This document shows, one piece after another, positions 23,233-31,817 of a stretch of DNA of 37,653 nucleotides. How positions within the stretch are numbered: the first letter of the stretch is position 1; each line of letters starts with the position of its first letter. The stretch lies in NCBI RefSeq assembly GCF_025143365.1, contig NZ_JALXPE010000038.1, positions 1 through 37,653 on the forward strand. Reading direction: 5' to 3'. The notes below the pieces were generated by a model. The model had not been told where the DNA came from. It did no database searches and was given only the letters and a program-made list of their open reading frames with translations. The DNA comes from Microbacterium sp. p3-SID336. GTDB taxonomy: Bacteria; Actinomycetota; Actinomycetes; Actinomycetales; Microbacteriaceae. A program made the position numbers and the translations under genes.

Positions 23233-23454
23233 TCAGCGGTAGCGGTAGACGATGCGCCCGCGGGTCAGGTCGTAGGGGCTGAGCTCCACGACCACGCGGT
23301 CCTCGGGGATGATGCGGATGTAGTTCTGCCGCATCTTTCCGGAGATCGTTGCCAGAACCTTGTGGCCGTTGCTGAGCTCAACGCGGAACATCGCATTGGG
23401 CAGAGCCTCGGACACGACGCCCTCGATCTCGATGACACCGTCTTTCTTAGCCAT
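23233..23454 (-). CDS. infA: translation initiation factor IF-1
   Basis: IF-1 blocks the A site of the 30S subunit during initiation and helps IF-2 and IF-3. The protein has 73 residues, the usual length, and forms one OB-fold. It has [19 protein letters not shown] at the start, [17 protein letters not shown] in the RNA-binding surface, and the C-terminal [11 protein letters not shown]. The ATG at 23454 is preferred over an upstream in-frame extension because it gives the standard N-terminus. It is the first gene of the infA-rpmJ-rpsM-rpsK block, with its own promoter about 110 bases upstream. Confidence 0.99.
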   Translation of the reverse strand: MAKKDGVIEIEGVVSEALPNAMFRVELSNGHKVLATISGKMRQNYIRIIPEDRVVVELSPYDLTRGRIVYRYR

Positions 23455-23561
23455 AGCCTCGCTGACGCTTCTGCAGACCGGTCGATCTGCGGTGGATGGG
23501 TGGGGTGTGATGCCAGGCCGATCGGACACGCCGAGATCATGGCACAAGGCACCAAAGATCT

Positions 23562-23590
23562 ATGTTATCCGACGATGCCCCGTCCGGCAA
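23562..23590 (-). promoter_or_regulatory. infA promoter (TTGCCG, 17 bp, TAACAT)
   Basis: On the minus strand, TTGCCG (23585-23590) and TAACAT (23562-23567) are separated by exactly 17 bases, giving a good vegetative promoter. Transcription would start near 23555, leaving a leader of about 100 bases before infA. The -35 lies inside the stem of the terminator of the preceding gene. Confidence 0.65.
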
Positions 23591-23610
23591 CTTGGCCGGA
23601 CGGGGCATCG
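23573..23610 (-). terminator. terminator after the dsbA-like gene
   Basis: A perfect 16-bp stem (CGATGCCCCGTCCGGC and complement) with a 6-base loop begins 17 bases after the stop of the DsbA-like gene. There is no T-tract. It separates the secY block from the infA block. Confidence 0.8.
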
Positions 23611-23626
23611 AGGGCTCTCACGGGGC

Positions 23627-24298
23627 TCAGCTGAGCAGATCCGTGAGCTTCTTCATGTCGGCCTGGTTCTGCAGATCGAGACGCTCGCCGTTGATCTCAA
23701 CGGTCGGCGTGCCCTGGATCTGGTTGCTCTTGGCCTGGGCGGCACCGAACTTGCGGTACGTCTCGTCGGTGATGCACGAGACGACGTCGTCGTCCGCGCC
23801 GACCTGCTTCGCGAACTCCGCGAGCTGGTCGGTGGTGAGGCCGGCGGTGTTCTCGGTCGGCTGGTTCTCGAACAGCACCTTCGCGTAGTCGAAGTACATC
23901 GCGGAGTCGGCGGAGGCCACGCAGAACGCGGCGCCTGCCGAGCGCGAGGAGTACTCGGTACCCTGCGAGTAGCGGTCGAGGATCGCGATGGGGTGGTGCT
24001 CGAGGGTGATCTCCCCCGCTGCCGCCTTCTCCTCCAGCGCGGCGCCGAACTGGTCCTCGAAGCTCTTGCACGCCGGGCACTGGAAGTCGAGGAAGACCGA
24101 CACGGTGTCCTTGCCGTCGCCCATGGAGATCGCGCCGCTGTCCGGGTCGAAGCCCTCGCTGGCGGCCGGCACGGCACCGGGCGACGTGGCCTGGTTGTTG
24201 AGGAACACCACGAGTCCACCGATCGCGACCAGGACCACGACGACGGCGATGGAGATGCCGATCGCGAACCAGTTGGTGTTGCTCTTCGCCGCTGCCAT
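23627..24298 (-). CDS. membrane-anchored DsbA-like thiol:disulfide oxidoreductase
   Basis: This 223-residue protein has an N-terminal membrane anchor (about 11-33) and an extracytoplasmic thioredoxin-fold domain with a helical insertion. The active site is CPAC (Cys74, Cys77) in FLDFQCPACKSFE, and the cis-proline loop is GTPTVEING (Pro198). Two more cysteines, Cys126 and Cys175, may form a structural disulfide. It probably introduces or shuffles disulfides in exported proteins. The start overlaps the map stop by one base (TAATG), so it is co-translated with the secY-adk-map block. An outward role next to the translocon gene is sensible. Confidence 0.93.
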   Translation of the reverse strand: MAAAKSNTNWFAIGISIAVVVVLVAIGGLVVFLNNQATSPGAVPAASEGFDPDSGAISMGDGKDTVSVFLDFQCPACKSFEDQFGAALEEKAAAGEITLEHHPIAILDRYSQGTEYSSRSAGAAFCVASADSAMYFDYAKVLFENQPTENTAGLTTDQLAEFAKQVGADDDVVSCITDETYRKFGAAQAKSNQIQGTPTVEINGERLDLQNQADMKKLTDLLS

Positions 24299-25149
24299 TA
24301 CTTTCCGATCTCTCGAGGCTCGACCCCGAACGGGGCGAGTCCGGCTCTTCCACCATCGGGCGCGGTGAGCACCCAGATGCCCCCATCATGCAGGGCCACG
24401 CTATGTTCCCAATGTGAGCCGTCTGTGCCGTCGACGGTCGTCACGGTCCAGTCGTCGTCCTCCACGAACGTGGCCTCGCCGCCCGCGGTGACCATCGGCT
24501 CGATCGCCAGCACGAGCCCGGGCTTGACGTCGGCACCGCGGTCAGGGGTGCGGTAGTTGAACACGCTCGGAGCCTCGTGCATCTTGCGGCCGATCCCGTG
24601 GCCGACGTACTCGCGGAGGATGCCGTACGGCTGGCCCGAGACCGCGGAGGGCCCCTGCGCCTCGATGTACTCCTGGATCGCCGCACCGATCTCGTCGATG
24701 CTGTCCGCCGAGGCCATGGCCGCGATGCCCGCCCACATCGATCCCTCGGTCACGCGCGACAGCTCTTCACGCCGCGCGACGAGTTCAGGCCGCTCGGGGT
24801 CGGGCACGACGACGGTGATCGCACTGTCGCCGTTCCAGCCCTGGAACTGCGCACCGCAGTCCACCGACACGATGTCGCCGGGCTGGAGCACGCGCTCCCC
24901 CGGGATGCCGTGCACGACCTGCTCGTTGACCGAGACGCAGATCGTGTGGTGGTAGCCGCGCACCAGCTGGAAGTTCGACTCGGCGCCGCGCTTCGTGATG
25001 GCGCGGTTCGCGGCCGCATCGAGCTCGATCGTCCTGACGCCCGGCTTGATGAGGGCGCGCACGGCGTCGAGGGCCTCTGCGGTGATGAGGCCGGGCTCCA
25101 CCATGGCTCGCAGCTGGGCCGGCGTCTTGTAGATCGAGCGGCGGAACAT
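24298..25149 (-). CDS. map: type I methionine aminopeptidase
   Basis: This enzyme removes the N-terminal methionine from nascent proteins using two metal ions. The 283-residue protein has all five metal ligands: Asp97, Asp108, His184 (EYVGHGIG), Glu217 (LAIEPM) and Glu248 (HWEHSVAL). His80 (NEQVVHGIP) is the usual substrate contact. The start at 25149 gives the family N-terminus FRRSIYKTPAQL, and a much longer upstream frame is only overlap with adk. The adk stop is one base upstream. The stop overlaps the start of the dsbA-like gene. Confidence 0.97.
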   Translation of the reverse strand: MFRRSIYKTPAQLRAMVEPGLITAEALDAVRALIKPGVRTIELDAAANRAITKRGAESNFQLVRGYHHTICVSVNEQVVHGIPGERVLQPGDIVSVDCGAQFQGWNGDSAITVVVPDPERPELVARREELSRVTEGSMWAGIAAMASADSIDEIGAAIQEYIEAQGPSAVSGQPYGILREYVGHGIGRKMHEAPSVFNYRTPDRGADVKPGLVLAIEPMVTAGGEATFVEDDDWTVTTVDGTDGSHWEHSVALHDGGIWVLTAPDGGRAGLAPFGVEPREIGK

Positions 25150-25150
25150 C

Positions 25151-25756
25151 TCAGGCGGCGGAGGCTGCCGAGCGCAGACCGCGGGCGGACAGCGCTGCCG
25201 CGATCCGCTCGGTGATCTCCTCGAGGGTGCCGACGCCGTCGATGCGGTCGACGATCCCGCGGGCGCTGTACACCTCGATGATCGGCGCGGTCTCGTTCTC
25301 GTAGATGTCCAGGCGGTGCGCGATCGCCTCGTCCGTGTCGTCCGAGCGACCCTGCTCCGCGGCACGCAGGCCGAGGCGCGCGATGCTCTCCTCGCGCGGG
25401 ACGTCGAGCAGGATCACGGCGTCGAGGGACTCGCCGCGCTCACCGAGGAACGCATCCAGGTGCGCGACCTGGGCGGTGTTGCGCGGGTAGCCGTCGAGCA
25501 GGAAACCATTGGCGGCATCCTCCTGACTCAGCCGGTCGCGCACGATCTCGCTCGTCAGCTCGTCCGGCACGAGGTCGCCCTTGTCGAGGATCGCGGTGAC
25601 CTGCTGGCCGAGCGGCGTCCCCTCCTTGATGTTCGCGCGGAAGATGTCCCCGGTCGAGACGACCGGGATGCCGTAGGACTCGGCGATGCGCACACCCTGC
25701 GTGCCCTTGCCGGAACCCTGCGGACCGACGATGAGAAGACGTGCGGATGCTGTCAT
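25151..25756 (-). CDS. adk: adenylate kinase
   Basis: Adenylate kinase interconverts ATP plus AMP with two ADP. The 201-residue protein has the P-loop GPQGSGKGT (residues 11-19), the AMP site DIFRANI and the DGYPRN motif. The LID region is short (LGLRAAEQGRSDDTDEAIAHRLD) and lacks the zinc-type insertion of longer forms. This short type is common in actinobacteria. The start ATG overlaps the secY stop (ATGA), so expression is coupled with the translocon gene. Confidence 0.97.
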   Translation of the reverse strand: MTASARLLIVGPQGSGKGTQGVRIAESYGIPVVSTGDIFRANIKEGTPLGQQVTAILDKGDLVPDELTSEIVRDRLSQEDAANGFLLDGYPRNTAQVAHLDAFLGERGESLDAVILLDVPREESIARLGLRAAEQGRSDDTDEAIAHRLDIYENETAPIIEVYSARGIVDRIDGVGTLEEITERIAAALSARGLRSAASAA

Positions 25757-27075
25757 CGGAGAAGCCCTTCGTAGTGTCGCTGCTGCAGCTGGGCGTCGAT
25801 CTGCTTGACCGTCTCGAGCCCGACGCCGACGATGATGAGGATCGACGCGCCGCCGAACGGGAAGTTCTGGTTGGCGCCGACCGTGGCCAGGGCGATCAGC
25901 GGGATGAGCGCGATCAGACCCAGGTACAGGGAGCCGGGCAACGTGATGCGGGTGAGCACGTAGTCGAGGTACTCGGCGGTCGGACGACCGGCGCGGATGC
26001 CCGGGATGAAGCCGCCGTACTTCTTCATGTTGTCGGCGACCTCGACGGGGTTGAAGGTGATCGCGACGTAGAAGTACGTGAACCCGATGATGAGCAGGAA
26101 GTACGCCGCCATGTAGATCGGGCTGTTGCCGGTCGTGAAGTTCGCGCTGACCCAGCTGACCCACGCGGGCGGGGTCGAGCCGTCCTGCGGAGTGTTGAAC
26201 TGGGCGATCAGTGCCGGGATGTACAGCAGCGACGACGCGAAGATCACGGGGATCACACCCGCCATGTTCACCTTGATCGGGATGTACGTGTTGGTGCCCC
26301 CGTAGGTGCGCCGCCCGACCATGCGCTTGGCGTACTGCACCGGGATGCGGCGCTGCGACTGCTCGACGAACACCACGAGGCCCATCACGATGATGCCGAC
26401 CACGAGCACGAGCAGGAAGATCTCGAAGCCGCGGGTCTGCCAGATGATGCTCATCGCGCCGGGGAAGGTGGCGGCGATCGAGGTGAAGATGAGCAGCGAC
26501 ATGCCGTTGCCGATGCCGCGCTCGGTGACCAGCTCGGCGAACCACATGATGAGGCCGGTGCCCGCGGTCATCGCCATGATGATGAGCACCTGCGCCCACC
26601 AGACGTCGTTCGTCAGCAGCTGCTGGCAGGCGGCGATGTCGGTCGCGCCGAACAGCTGCCCGCTGCGGGCCACCGTCACGAGGGTGGTCGACTGCAGCAG
26701 TGCGAGGGCGATGGTGAGGTAGCGCGTGTACTGGGTCAGCTTGGCCTGTCCGGCCTGACCCTCCTTGTGCAGCGCCTCGAAGTGCGGGATGACGACGCGG
26801 AGGAGCTGCGTGATGATCGTCGCGGTGATGTAGGGCATCACGCCGAGCGCGAAGATCGACAGCTGCAGCAGCGCGCCGCCGGAGAAGAGGTTGACCAGTC
26901 CGAGCAGACCCTCGGTGCCGGTGTTGGCGGCGAGGCACTCCTCGACGTTCGGGAAGTTCACGAACGGCGCGGGGACGTTCGAGCCGAGTCGGTAGATCGC
27001 GATGATGGCGAGAGTGAAACCGATCTTCCGACGCAGGTCGGGCGTGCGGAAGATCCGCGCGATGGCGCTAAACAA
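25753..27075 (-). CDS. secY: protein translocase subunit SecY
   Basis: SecY is the channel of the Sec translocon. The protein has 440 residues and about ten membrane helices. The N-terminal LFSAIARIFRTPDLRRKI and YRLGSNVPAP are standard. GMSLLIFTSIAATFPG and the cytoplasmic loop SQRRIPVQYAKR, a ribosome/SecA contact, are also present. I chose TTG at 27075 as the start because AGGAGG lies 7 bases before it and the product then matches the family N-terminus. The in-frame extension to 27138 does not. It starts the secY-adk-map-dsbA-like block. Confidence 0.97.
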   Translation of the reverse strand: MFSAIARIFRTPDLRRKIGFTLAIIAIYRLGSNVPAPFVNFPNVEECLAANTGTEGLLGLVNLFSGGALLQLSIFALGVMPYITATIITQLLRVVIPHFEALHKEGQAGQAKLTQYTRYLTIALALLQSTTLVTVARSGQLFGATDIAACQQLLTNDVWWAQVLIIMAMTAGTGLIMWFAELVTERGIGNGMSLLIFTSIAATFPGAMSIIWQTRGFEIFLLVLVVGIIVMGLVVFVEQSQRRIPVQYAKRMVGRRTYGGTNTYIPIKVNMAGVIPVIFASSLLYIPALIAQFNTPQDGSTPPAWVSWVSANFTTGNSPIYMAAYFLLIIGFTYFYVAITFNPVEVADNMKKYGGFIPGIRAGRPTAEYLDYVLTRITLPGSLYLGLIALIPLIALATVGANQNFPFGGASILIIVGVGLETVKQIDAQLQQRHYEGLLR

Positions 27076-27186
27076 GGACGTTCCTCCTGAAAAGGTTGCC
27101 GATCCCTGAAGGACGGCTGAAAGACCAGGGTAACTCACTCCGTGGTCTGCGAATGCGGCTGCGCCGCCTGCCCGCCTGCCGAATCA

Positions 27187-27219
27187 GAAGAGGGGCCGGA
27201 GAATCTCCGACCCCTCTTC
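27187..27219 (-). terminator. hairpin between rplO and secY
   Basis: GAAGAGGGG pairs with CCCCTCTTC. After one mismatch an inner CGGAG/CTCCG stem is closed by a 3-base loop. It begins 8 bases after the rplO stop on the minus strand. It can end or attenuate the rpsH-rplO block. Confidence 0.7.
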
Positions 27220-27227
27220 CGCGGTGG

Positions 27228-27866
27228 TTACTTGACGGAACCGCCCGCAGCCACGATCTTCTGCTCGGCGGAACCCGAGACCTTGTCGACCGCGACGGTG
27301 AGCTTCACGGCGATGTCGCCGCCGCCGAGAACCTTGACCTTCTCGTTCTTGCGGACCGCGCCCTTGGCCACCAGGTCGCTGACGGTCACGTCGCCGCCCT
27401 GGGGGTAGAGCTCCGCGAGCTTCTCCAGGTTCACGACCTGGTACTCGACGCGGAACGGGTTCTTGAACCCGCGCAGCTTCGGGGTGCGCATGTGCAGCGG
27501 CATCTGCCCACCCTCGAAGCCGACGCGCACGGTGTTGCGGGCCTTCGTGCCCTTCGTGCCACGGCCGGCCGTCTTGCCCTTCGAGCCCTCACCGCGACCG
27601 ACACGGGTCTTCGCGGTGTTGGCGCCGGGGACGGGACGCAGGTGGTGCACCTTCAGCACGCCGGGGCGGGACGCCGGAGCGTCCTTCTTCGGCGCAGCCT
27701 TCTTCGCAGCCGGCTTGGCGGCGGCGGTGTCGGCCTTCGCGTCGGCAGCGGCGGTCTTGGCCGGCGCCTTCTTCGCAGCGGGCTTCTTCTCGGCAGCAGC
27801 CTTGGGAGCGGCGGCCTTCTTCGGGGCCTTCTCGGCCTCGACTGCGGCGTCGTTCTTCTCAGCCAT
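27228..27866 (-). CDS. rplO: 50S ribosomal protein L15 with a long Ala/Lys-rich N-terminal extension
   Basis: L15 is an assembly protein of the large subunit. The conserved body begins at about residue 69 ([19 protein letters not shown]), contains [17 protein letters not shown] and [19 protein letters not shown], and ends normally. The first 68 residues form a low-complexity tail of Ala, Lys, Pro and Glu, similar in feel to histone H1 tails. They bring the length to 212 against about 150. The ATG at 27866 overlaps the rpmD stop (TAATG), so the extension is likely real and translated. The hairpin after it separates secY. Confidence 0.98.
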   Translation of the reverse strand: MAEKNDAAVEAEKAPKKAAAPKAAAEKKPAAKKAPAKTAAADAKADTAAAKPAAKKAAPKKDAPASRPGVLKVHHLRPVPGANTAKTRVGRGEGSKGKTAGRGTKGTKARNTVRVGFEGGQMPLHMRTPKLRGFKNPFRVEYQVVNLEKLAELYPQGGDVTVSDLVAKGAVRKNEKVKVLGGGDIAVKLTVAVDKVSGSAEQKIVAAGGSVK

Positions 27867-28051
27867 TAGTCGATCTCCTCAACCTTGACGAGGTGGGCGA
27901 CGGTCTTGACGTAACCGCGCGTCTGCGCGTCGTCGGGGCGGACGGTGCTGTCACCGATCCGCTTGAGACCGAGGCTGCGCAGCGTGTCGCGCTGGTTCTG
28001 CTTCTCGCTCACCTTGGACTTGATCTGCGTGACCTTGAGTCGCGCGGCCAT
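27866..28051 (-). CDS. rpmD: 50S ribosomal protein L30
   Basis: L30 is a 61-residue large-subunit protein with the usual small fold. It has [20 protein letters not shown] at the start and [20 protein letters not shown] later. Length is normal. Its ATG overlaps the rpsE stop (ATGA) and its stop overlaps the rplO start (TAATG). It is therefore locked in translational coupling on both sides. Confidence 0.98.
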   Translation of the reverse strand: MAARLKVTQIKSKVSEKQNQRDTLRSLGLKRIGDSTVRPDDAQTRGYVKTVAHLVKVEEID

Positions 28052-28749
28052 CAGGCACCTACCTTCTGTGCGGCGATGGCCTCGGCCTCGGCGCGGACGA
28101 GACGCGCCGGGGCGACCTGGTCGAACTCGAGACCACGACGTGCGGCGACGGCGCGGGGCTCCTCGAGCTCCTTCAGGGCGGTGACCGTCGCGTGCACGAT
28201 GTTGATCGTGTTCGACGAGCCGAGCGACTTCGACAGCACGTCGTGGATACCGGCGCACTCGAGCACGGCGCGGACCGGACCACCGGCGATCACACCGGTA
28301 CCGGCGGCGGCCGGACGGAGCAGGACCACACCGGCGGCCGACTCACCCTGCACGGGGTGCGGGATGGTGCTGCCGACGCGCGGAACGCGGAAGAAGTTGC
28401 GCTTGGCCTCTTCGACACCCTTCGAGATCGCCAGGGGGACCTCGCGGGCCTTGCCGTAGCCGACGCCCACCAGACCGTTGCCGTCGCCGACGACCACGAG
28501 GGCGGTGAAGCTGAAGCGACGACCACCCTTCACGACCTTCGAGACGCGGTTGATGGTGACGACGCGCTCCAGGAACTGGTTGTCACCGCGGTCGCGCGAG
28601 TTGCGGTCGCGGCCGCCCTGGTTGCGGTCACGTCCGCCGCGGCGGCCGTCCCGCTGGTCGCGAGTCGGCTCGGCCTGCGTGGTGCCGGCGGCCGTCTCGG
28701 AAGTGGCAGCTGCCGCTTCGGTCACTTCGTTCTCCTTGTTGTCACTCAC
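28051..28749 (-). CDS. rpsE: 30S ribosomal protein S5
   Basis: S5 acts in decoding accuracy and mRNA helicase activity of the small subunit. The 232-residue protein begins with GTG at 28749, overlapping the rplR stop. A variable tail of about 55 residues, rich in Ala, Thr, Glu, Arg and Gly ([18 protein letters not shown]), precedes the double-stranded-RNA-binding domain ([17 protein letters not shown], about 60 onward). The C-terminal domain with [20 protein letters not shown] follows. The tail is longer than in most bacteria and lies on the solvent side. Confidence 0.98.
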   Translation of the reverse strand: MSDNKENEVTEAAAATSETAAGTTQAEPTRDQRDGRRGGRDRNQGGRDRNSRDRGDNQFLERVVTINRVSKVVKGGRRFSFTALVVVGDGNGLVGVGYGKAREVPLAISKGVEEAKRNFFRVPRVGSTIPHPVQGESAAGVVLLRPAAAGTGVIAGGPVRAVLECAGIHDVLSKSLGSSNTINIVHATVTALKELEEPRAVAARRGLEFDQVAPARLVRAEAEAIAAQKVGA

Positions 28750-29105
28750 AGTGCCAGACCCCCTTCGCGGGCGCCGTCGGCGATGGCGGCGACACGACCC
28801 GCGTAGCGGTTGCCGCCACGGTCGAACACTGCCTCGGAAACGCCTGCGGCCTTCGCGCGCTCGGCGAGGAGCTCGCCGACCTTGCGGGCCTTGGCGGTCT
28901 TGTCACCCTCGAGCGAGCGCAGGTCGGTCTCGAGCGTCGATGCCGACGCGACCGTGTGACCCTTGCTGTCGTCGACGAGCTGCACGAAGACGTGACGCGC
29001 CGAACGGTTGACGACGAGACGCGGACGCGCCTCGGTGCCCACGATCTTCTTGCGAAGGCGGGCGTGACGACGCGCGCGGGCGTCGGACTTCGACTTCACA
29101 GCCAT
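28746..29105 (-). CDS. rplR: 50S ribosomal protein L18
   Basis: L18 binds 5S rRNA together with L5 and brings it into the central protuberance. The 119-residue protein has [39 protein letters not shown] and the C-terminal [19 protein letters not shown]. Length is normal. It lies 2 bases after the rplF stop and overlaps the rpsE start. Confidence 0.99.
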   Translation of the reverse strand: MAVKSKSDARARRHARLRKKIVGTEARPRLVVNRSARHVFVQLVDDSKGHTVASASTLETDLRSLEGDKTAKARKVGELLAERAKAAGVSEAVFDRGGNRYAGRVAAIADGAREGGLAL

Positions 29106-29107
29106 GG

Positions 29108-29644
29108 TTACTTACCAGCCTTTCCGGCCTTGCGACGCACGACCTCGCCGGCGTAGCGCACACCCTTGCCCTTGTACGGCTCGGGCTTGCGGATCTTGCG
29201 GATGTTCGCAGCCGCCTCACCGACGGCCTGCTTGTCGATCCCGCTGACGGTGAGCTTGTTCGTGCCCTCGACCGTGAGCGTGATGCCGGCGGGCGGGTCG
29301 ATCAGGACCGGGTGCGAGAAGCCGAGGGCGAACTCGACCGAGCTCCCCTTCTGCTGCACGCGGTAACCGGTGCCGACGACCTCGAGACCCTTGGAGTAGC
29401 CCTGGGTCACGCCGATGATGTTGTTGTTGATGAGCGTGCGGGTCAGGCCGTGAAGCGACCGCGACTCGCGCTCGTCGTCGGGACGGGTGACGAGAACCTG
29501 GTTCTCCTCGACCGCGACCTCGATGGGGCTGGCCACCGTGAGGGTGAGCTCACCCTTGGGGCCCTTCACCGCGACCTCACGGCCGTCGACCGAAACGGTC
29601 ACGCCCGCGGGAACGTCGATGGGAAGTCGTCCAATACGCGACAT
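29108..29644 (-). CDS. rplF: 50S ribosomal protein L6
   Basis: L6 sits near the sarcin-ricin loop and factor-binding region. The 178-residue protein has the two duplicated alpha/beta domains, with [17 protein letters not shown] at the start. [19 protein letters not shown] near the C-terminus is the signature. Length is normal. It starts 6 bases after the rpsH stop. Confidence 0.99.
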   Translation of the reverse strand: MSRIGRLPIDVPAGVTVSVDGREVAVKGPKGELTLTVASPIEVAVEENQVLVTRPDDERESRSLHGLTRTLINNNIIGVTQGYSKGLEVVGTGYRVQQKGSSVEFALGFSHPVLIDPPAGITLTVEGTNKLTVSGIDKQAVGEAAANIRKIRKPEPYKGKGVRYAGEVVRRKAGKAGK

Positions 29645-29650
29645 TTCGGA

Positions 29651-30049
29651 TTACCACACGTAGGCGAGAACTTCTCCGCCCACGCCCTTCTGCTCAGCCT
29701 GGCGGTCCGTGAGGAGACCGGAGGAGGTGGACAGGATGGCCACGCCGAGGCCGCCGAGGACCGTGGGGATCTCGGTCGACTTCGCGTACACGCGGAGGCC
29801 GGGCTTCGACACGCGCTTGATGCCCGCGATCGAGCGCTCGCGGTTCGGACCGTACTTCAGCGTCAGCGTGAGGTTCTTGCCCACGCGCGCGTCGGAGGTC
29901 TCCCAACCGGCGATGTAGCCCTCCTGCTGGAGGATCTCTGCGATGTGCGTCTTGAGCTTGCTCGACGGCAGCGTCACGGAGTCGTGGTGCGCCGAGTTCG
30001 CGTTGCGCAGACGGGTCAGCATGTCTGCGACCGGGTCTGTCATTGTCAT
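29651..30049 (-). CDS. rpsH: 30S ribosomal protein S8
   Basis: S8 binds helix 21 of 16S rRNA and represses the spc operon in E. coli. The 132-residue protein begins [18 protein letters not shown], the standard actinobacterial form, so the ATG at 30049 is kept over a second ATG at 30043. The C-terminus with [19 protein letters not shown] is conserved. It is the first gene after a strong hairpin and a gap that lacks rpsN, so a new promoter is expected before it. Confidence 0.99.
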   Translation of the reverse strand: MTMTDPVADMLTRLRNANSAHHDSVTLPSSKLKTHIAEILQQEGYIAGWETSDARVGKNLTLTLKYGPNRERSIAGIKRVSKPGLRVYAKSTEIPTVLGGLGVAILSTSSGLLTDRQAEQKGVGGEVLAYVW

Positions 30050-30124
30050 TGTTGTCTACTTTCGATCATGAGGTTCCGGCTGCCGTTACACGACAGACGG
30101 CCTGCGATGAGCACGCAATCTTCA

Positions 30125-30130
30125 ATTGTA
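30125..30130 (-). promoter_or_regulatory. candidate -10 for the rpsH-rplO block
   Basis: On the minus strand TACAAT at this position is a near-consensus -10, about 75 bases upstream of the rpsH start and just after the terminator hairpin. The -35 region would fall inside the hairpin and is poor (CACTGA at 17 bp). The assignment rests on the -10 and on the need for a promoter after the hairpin. Confidence 0.35.
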
Positions 30131-30138
30131 CGTGCACA

Positions 30139-30177
30139 TCGACGGGCTCAGTGACACGAGACCACTGAGCCCGTCGA
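30139..30177 (-). terminator. strong hairpin between rplE and rpsH
   Basis: A perfect 15-bp stem (TCGACGGGCTCAGTG and complement) with a 9-base loop begins 6 bases after the rplE stop. No T-tract follows. It is the strongest hairpin inside the ribosomal cluster and lies where rpsN is found in many bacteria. Confidence 0.8.
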
Positions 30178-30182
30178 GGGTG

Positions 30183-30773
30183 CTACGCCTGGGCGTCGTC
30201 CGAGCGGAACGGGAAGCCGAGGTGACGGAGCAGAGCCCGGCCCTCGTCGTCCGTCTTCGCCGAGGTGACGACGGTGATGTCGAAACCGCGGACCCGGTCG
30301 ATCTTGTCCTGGTCGATCTCGTGGAACACGCTCTGCTCCTGGAGACCGAAGGTGTAGTTGCCGTTGCCGTCGAACTGCTTGGCCGACAGTCCGCGGAAGT
30401 CGCGGATGCGGGGCAGCGCGAGCGAGACCAGGCGGTCCACGAACTCCCACGCGCGGTCGCCACGCAGGGTGACGTGCGCGCCGATGGCCTGGCCCTCACG
30501 CAGCTTGAACTGCGCGATGGACTTGCGGGCCTTCGTGACGATCGGCTTCTGGCCGGTGATCTTGGTGAGGTCGTCGACCGCCCCATCGATCACCTTGCTG
30601 TCGCGAGCCGCCTCACCGACACCGGTGTTCACGACGACCTTGACCAGGCCGGGGATCTGCATGACGTTCGCGTAGCCGAACTCGTCCTGCAGCGCCTTCT
30701 TGATCTCAGCGTTGTACTTCTGCTTCAGGCGGGGCTGGATCTTGCCAGCCTCCACAGCAGTCTCGGTTGCCAT
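30183..30773 (-). CDS. rplE: 50S ribosomal protein L5
   Basis: L5 binds 5S rRNA and contacts P-site tRNA and the 30S head. The 196-residue protein has [19 protein letters not shown], the loop [21 protein letters not shown] in two parts, and the C-terminal [19 protein letters not shown]. Length is slightly above the usual 180 because of an N-terminal extension. Its start overlaps the rplX stop (ATGA). It ends the rpsJ block at a strong hairpin. Confidence 0.99.
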   Translation of the reverse strand: MATETAVEAGKIQPRLKQKYNAEIKKALQDEFGYANVMQIPGLVKVVVNTGVGEAARDSKVIDGAVDDLTKITGQKPIVTKARKSIAQFKLREGQAIGAHVTLRGDRAWEFVDRLVSLALPRIRDFRGLSAKQFDGNGNYTFGLQEQSVFHEIDQDKIDRVRGFDITVVTSAKTDDEGRALLRHLGFPFRSDDAQA

Positions 30774-31132
30774 CAGAGGTCCTTACCGCTCTTCTTCGCG
30801 TAGCGCACGCGGACGGTGCGCTTGACGCCGTCCTTGGTCTGCTCCTCGACCCGGTGGCCGACCTTGGTCGGCTTCTTGGTCGAGGGGTCGACGAGTGCGA
30901 CGTTCGAGATGTGGATGGGCGCCTCGACGGTCTCGAGGCCACCCGTCTTCGTGCCACGCTGCGTCTGACCGACGCGCGTGTGCTTGGTGACGTAGTTGAC
31001 GCCCTCGACGACGACACGGTTCTGCCCGACGAGCACGTCGAGGACCTTGCCCTGCTTGCCGCGGTCGCCACCACGCTCGGGCTTGGCGCCCGAGATGACC
31101 TGAACCAGGTCGCCCTTCTTGATCTTCGCCAT
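30773..31132 (-). CDS. rplX: 50S ribosomal protein L24
   Basis: L24 is an assembly initiator of the large subunit near the exit tunnel. The 119-residue protein starts with a KOW domain ([38 protein letters not shown]). It has the [20 protein letters not shown] segment and a basic C-terminus. Length is normal for actinobacteria. It lies 2 bases after rplN and overlaps rplE. Confidence 0.99.
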   Translation of the reverse strand: MAKIKKGDLVQVISGAKPERGGDRGKQGKVLDVLVGQNRVVVEGVNYVTKHTRVGQTQRGTKTGGLETVEAPIHISNVALVDPSTKKPTKVGHRVEEQTKDGVKRTVRVRYAKKSGKDL

Positions 31133-31134
31133 GA

Positions 31135-31503
31135 TCAGATGACCTCCGGTGCCAGCGAGACGATCTTCATGAACTTCTTGTCGCGAAGCTCACGGCCGAC
31201 CGGGCCGAAGATACGGGTGCCGCGGGGCTCCCCGTCGTTCTTCAGGATGACGGCGGCGTTCTCGTCGAACTTGATGTAGGAGCCGTCGGGACGACGGGTC
31301 TCCTTCTTGGTGCGGACGATGACCGCCTTGACGACGTCGCCCTTCTTGACGTTGCCACCGGGGATCGCGTCCTTGACGGTCGCGACGATGGTGTCGCCCA
31401 GACCGGCGTACCGGCGGCGCGAGCCGCCGAGCACGCGGATCGTGAGCAGCTCCTTGGCGCCGGTGTTGTCGGCGACCTTGAGTCGGGATTCCTGCTGGAT
31501 CAC
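31135..31503 (-). CDS. rplN: 50S ribosomal protein L14
   Basis: L14 lies at the subunit interface and binds the silencing factor RsfS in many bacteria. The 122-residue protein has [39 protein letters not shown] and [20 protein letters not shown]. Length is normal. The start codon is GTG at 31503, overlapping the rpsQ stop (GTGA). Confidence 0.99.
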   Translation of the reverse strand: MIQQESRLKVADNTGAKELLTIRVLGGSRRRYAGLGDTIVATVKDAIPGGNVKKGDVVKAVIVRTKKETRRPDGSYIKFDENAAVILKNDGEPRGTRIFGPVGRELRDKKFMKIVSLAPEVI

Positions 31504-31817
31504 TTGGCCTTCTCCAGAATCTCCACCAGACGCCAGCGCTTGGTGGCGCTCAGCGGGCGGGTCTCGTTGATCAGGACCAGGTCGCCGATGCCGGCGGAGT
31601 TCGCCTCATCGTGCGCCTTGACCTTCGACGTGCGGCGGATGACCTTGCCGTAAAGCGGGTGCTTCACGCGGTCCTCGACCTCGACGACGATCGTCTTGTC
31701 CATCTTGTCGCTGACGACGTAGCCACGACGGGCCTTGCGGTACCCGCGGGCGTCGGCGTCGCGCACGTCGTGAGCGGCGTGCTCAGCCTCGACGGCGGCT
31801 TCCTTCTTGGTGGCCAT
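31500..31817 (-). CDS. rpsQ: 30S ribosomal protein S17
   Basis: S17 is an early-binding small-subunit protein with an OB-fold. The ATG at 31817 gives 105 residues, and a GTG one codon upstream (31820) is also possible. An N-terminal tail of about 30 residues, rich in Ala, Glu and His, precedes the conserved core [39 protein letters not shown] follows. Most S17 proteins are about 85 residues, so the tail is extra. Its ATG overlaps the rpmC stop (ATGA). Confidence 0.98.
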   Translation of the reverse strand: MATKKEAAVEAEHAAHDVRDADARGYRKARRGYVVSDKMDKTIVVEVEDRVKHPLYGKVIRRTSKVKAHDEANSAGIGDLVLINETRPLSATKRWRLVEILEKAK

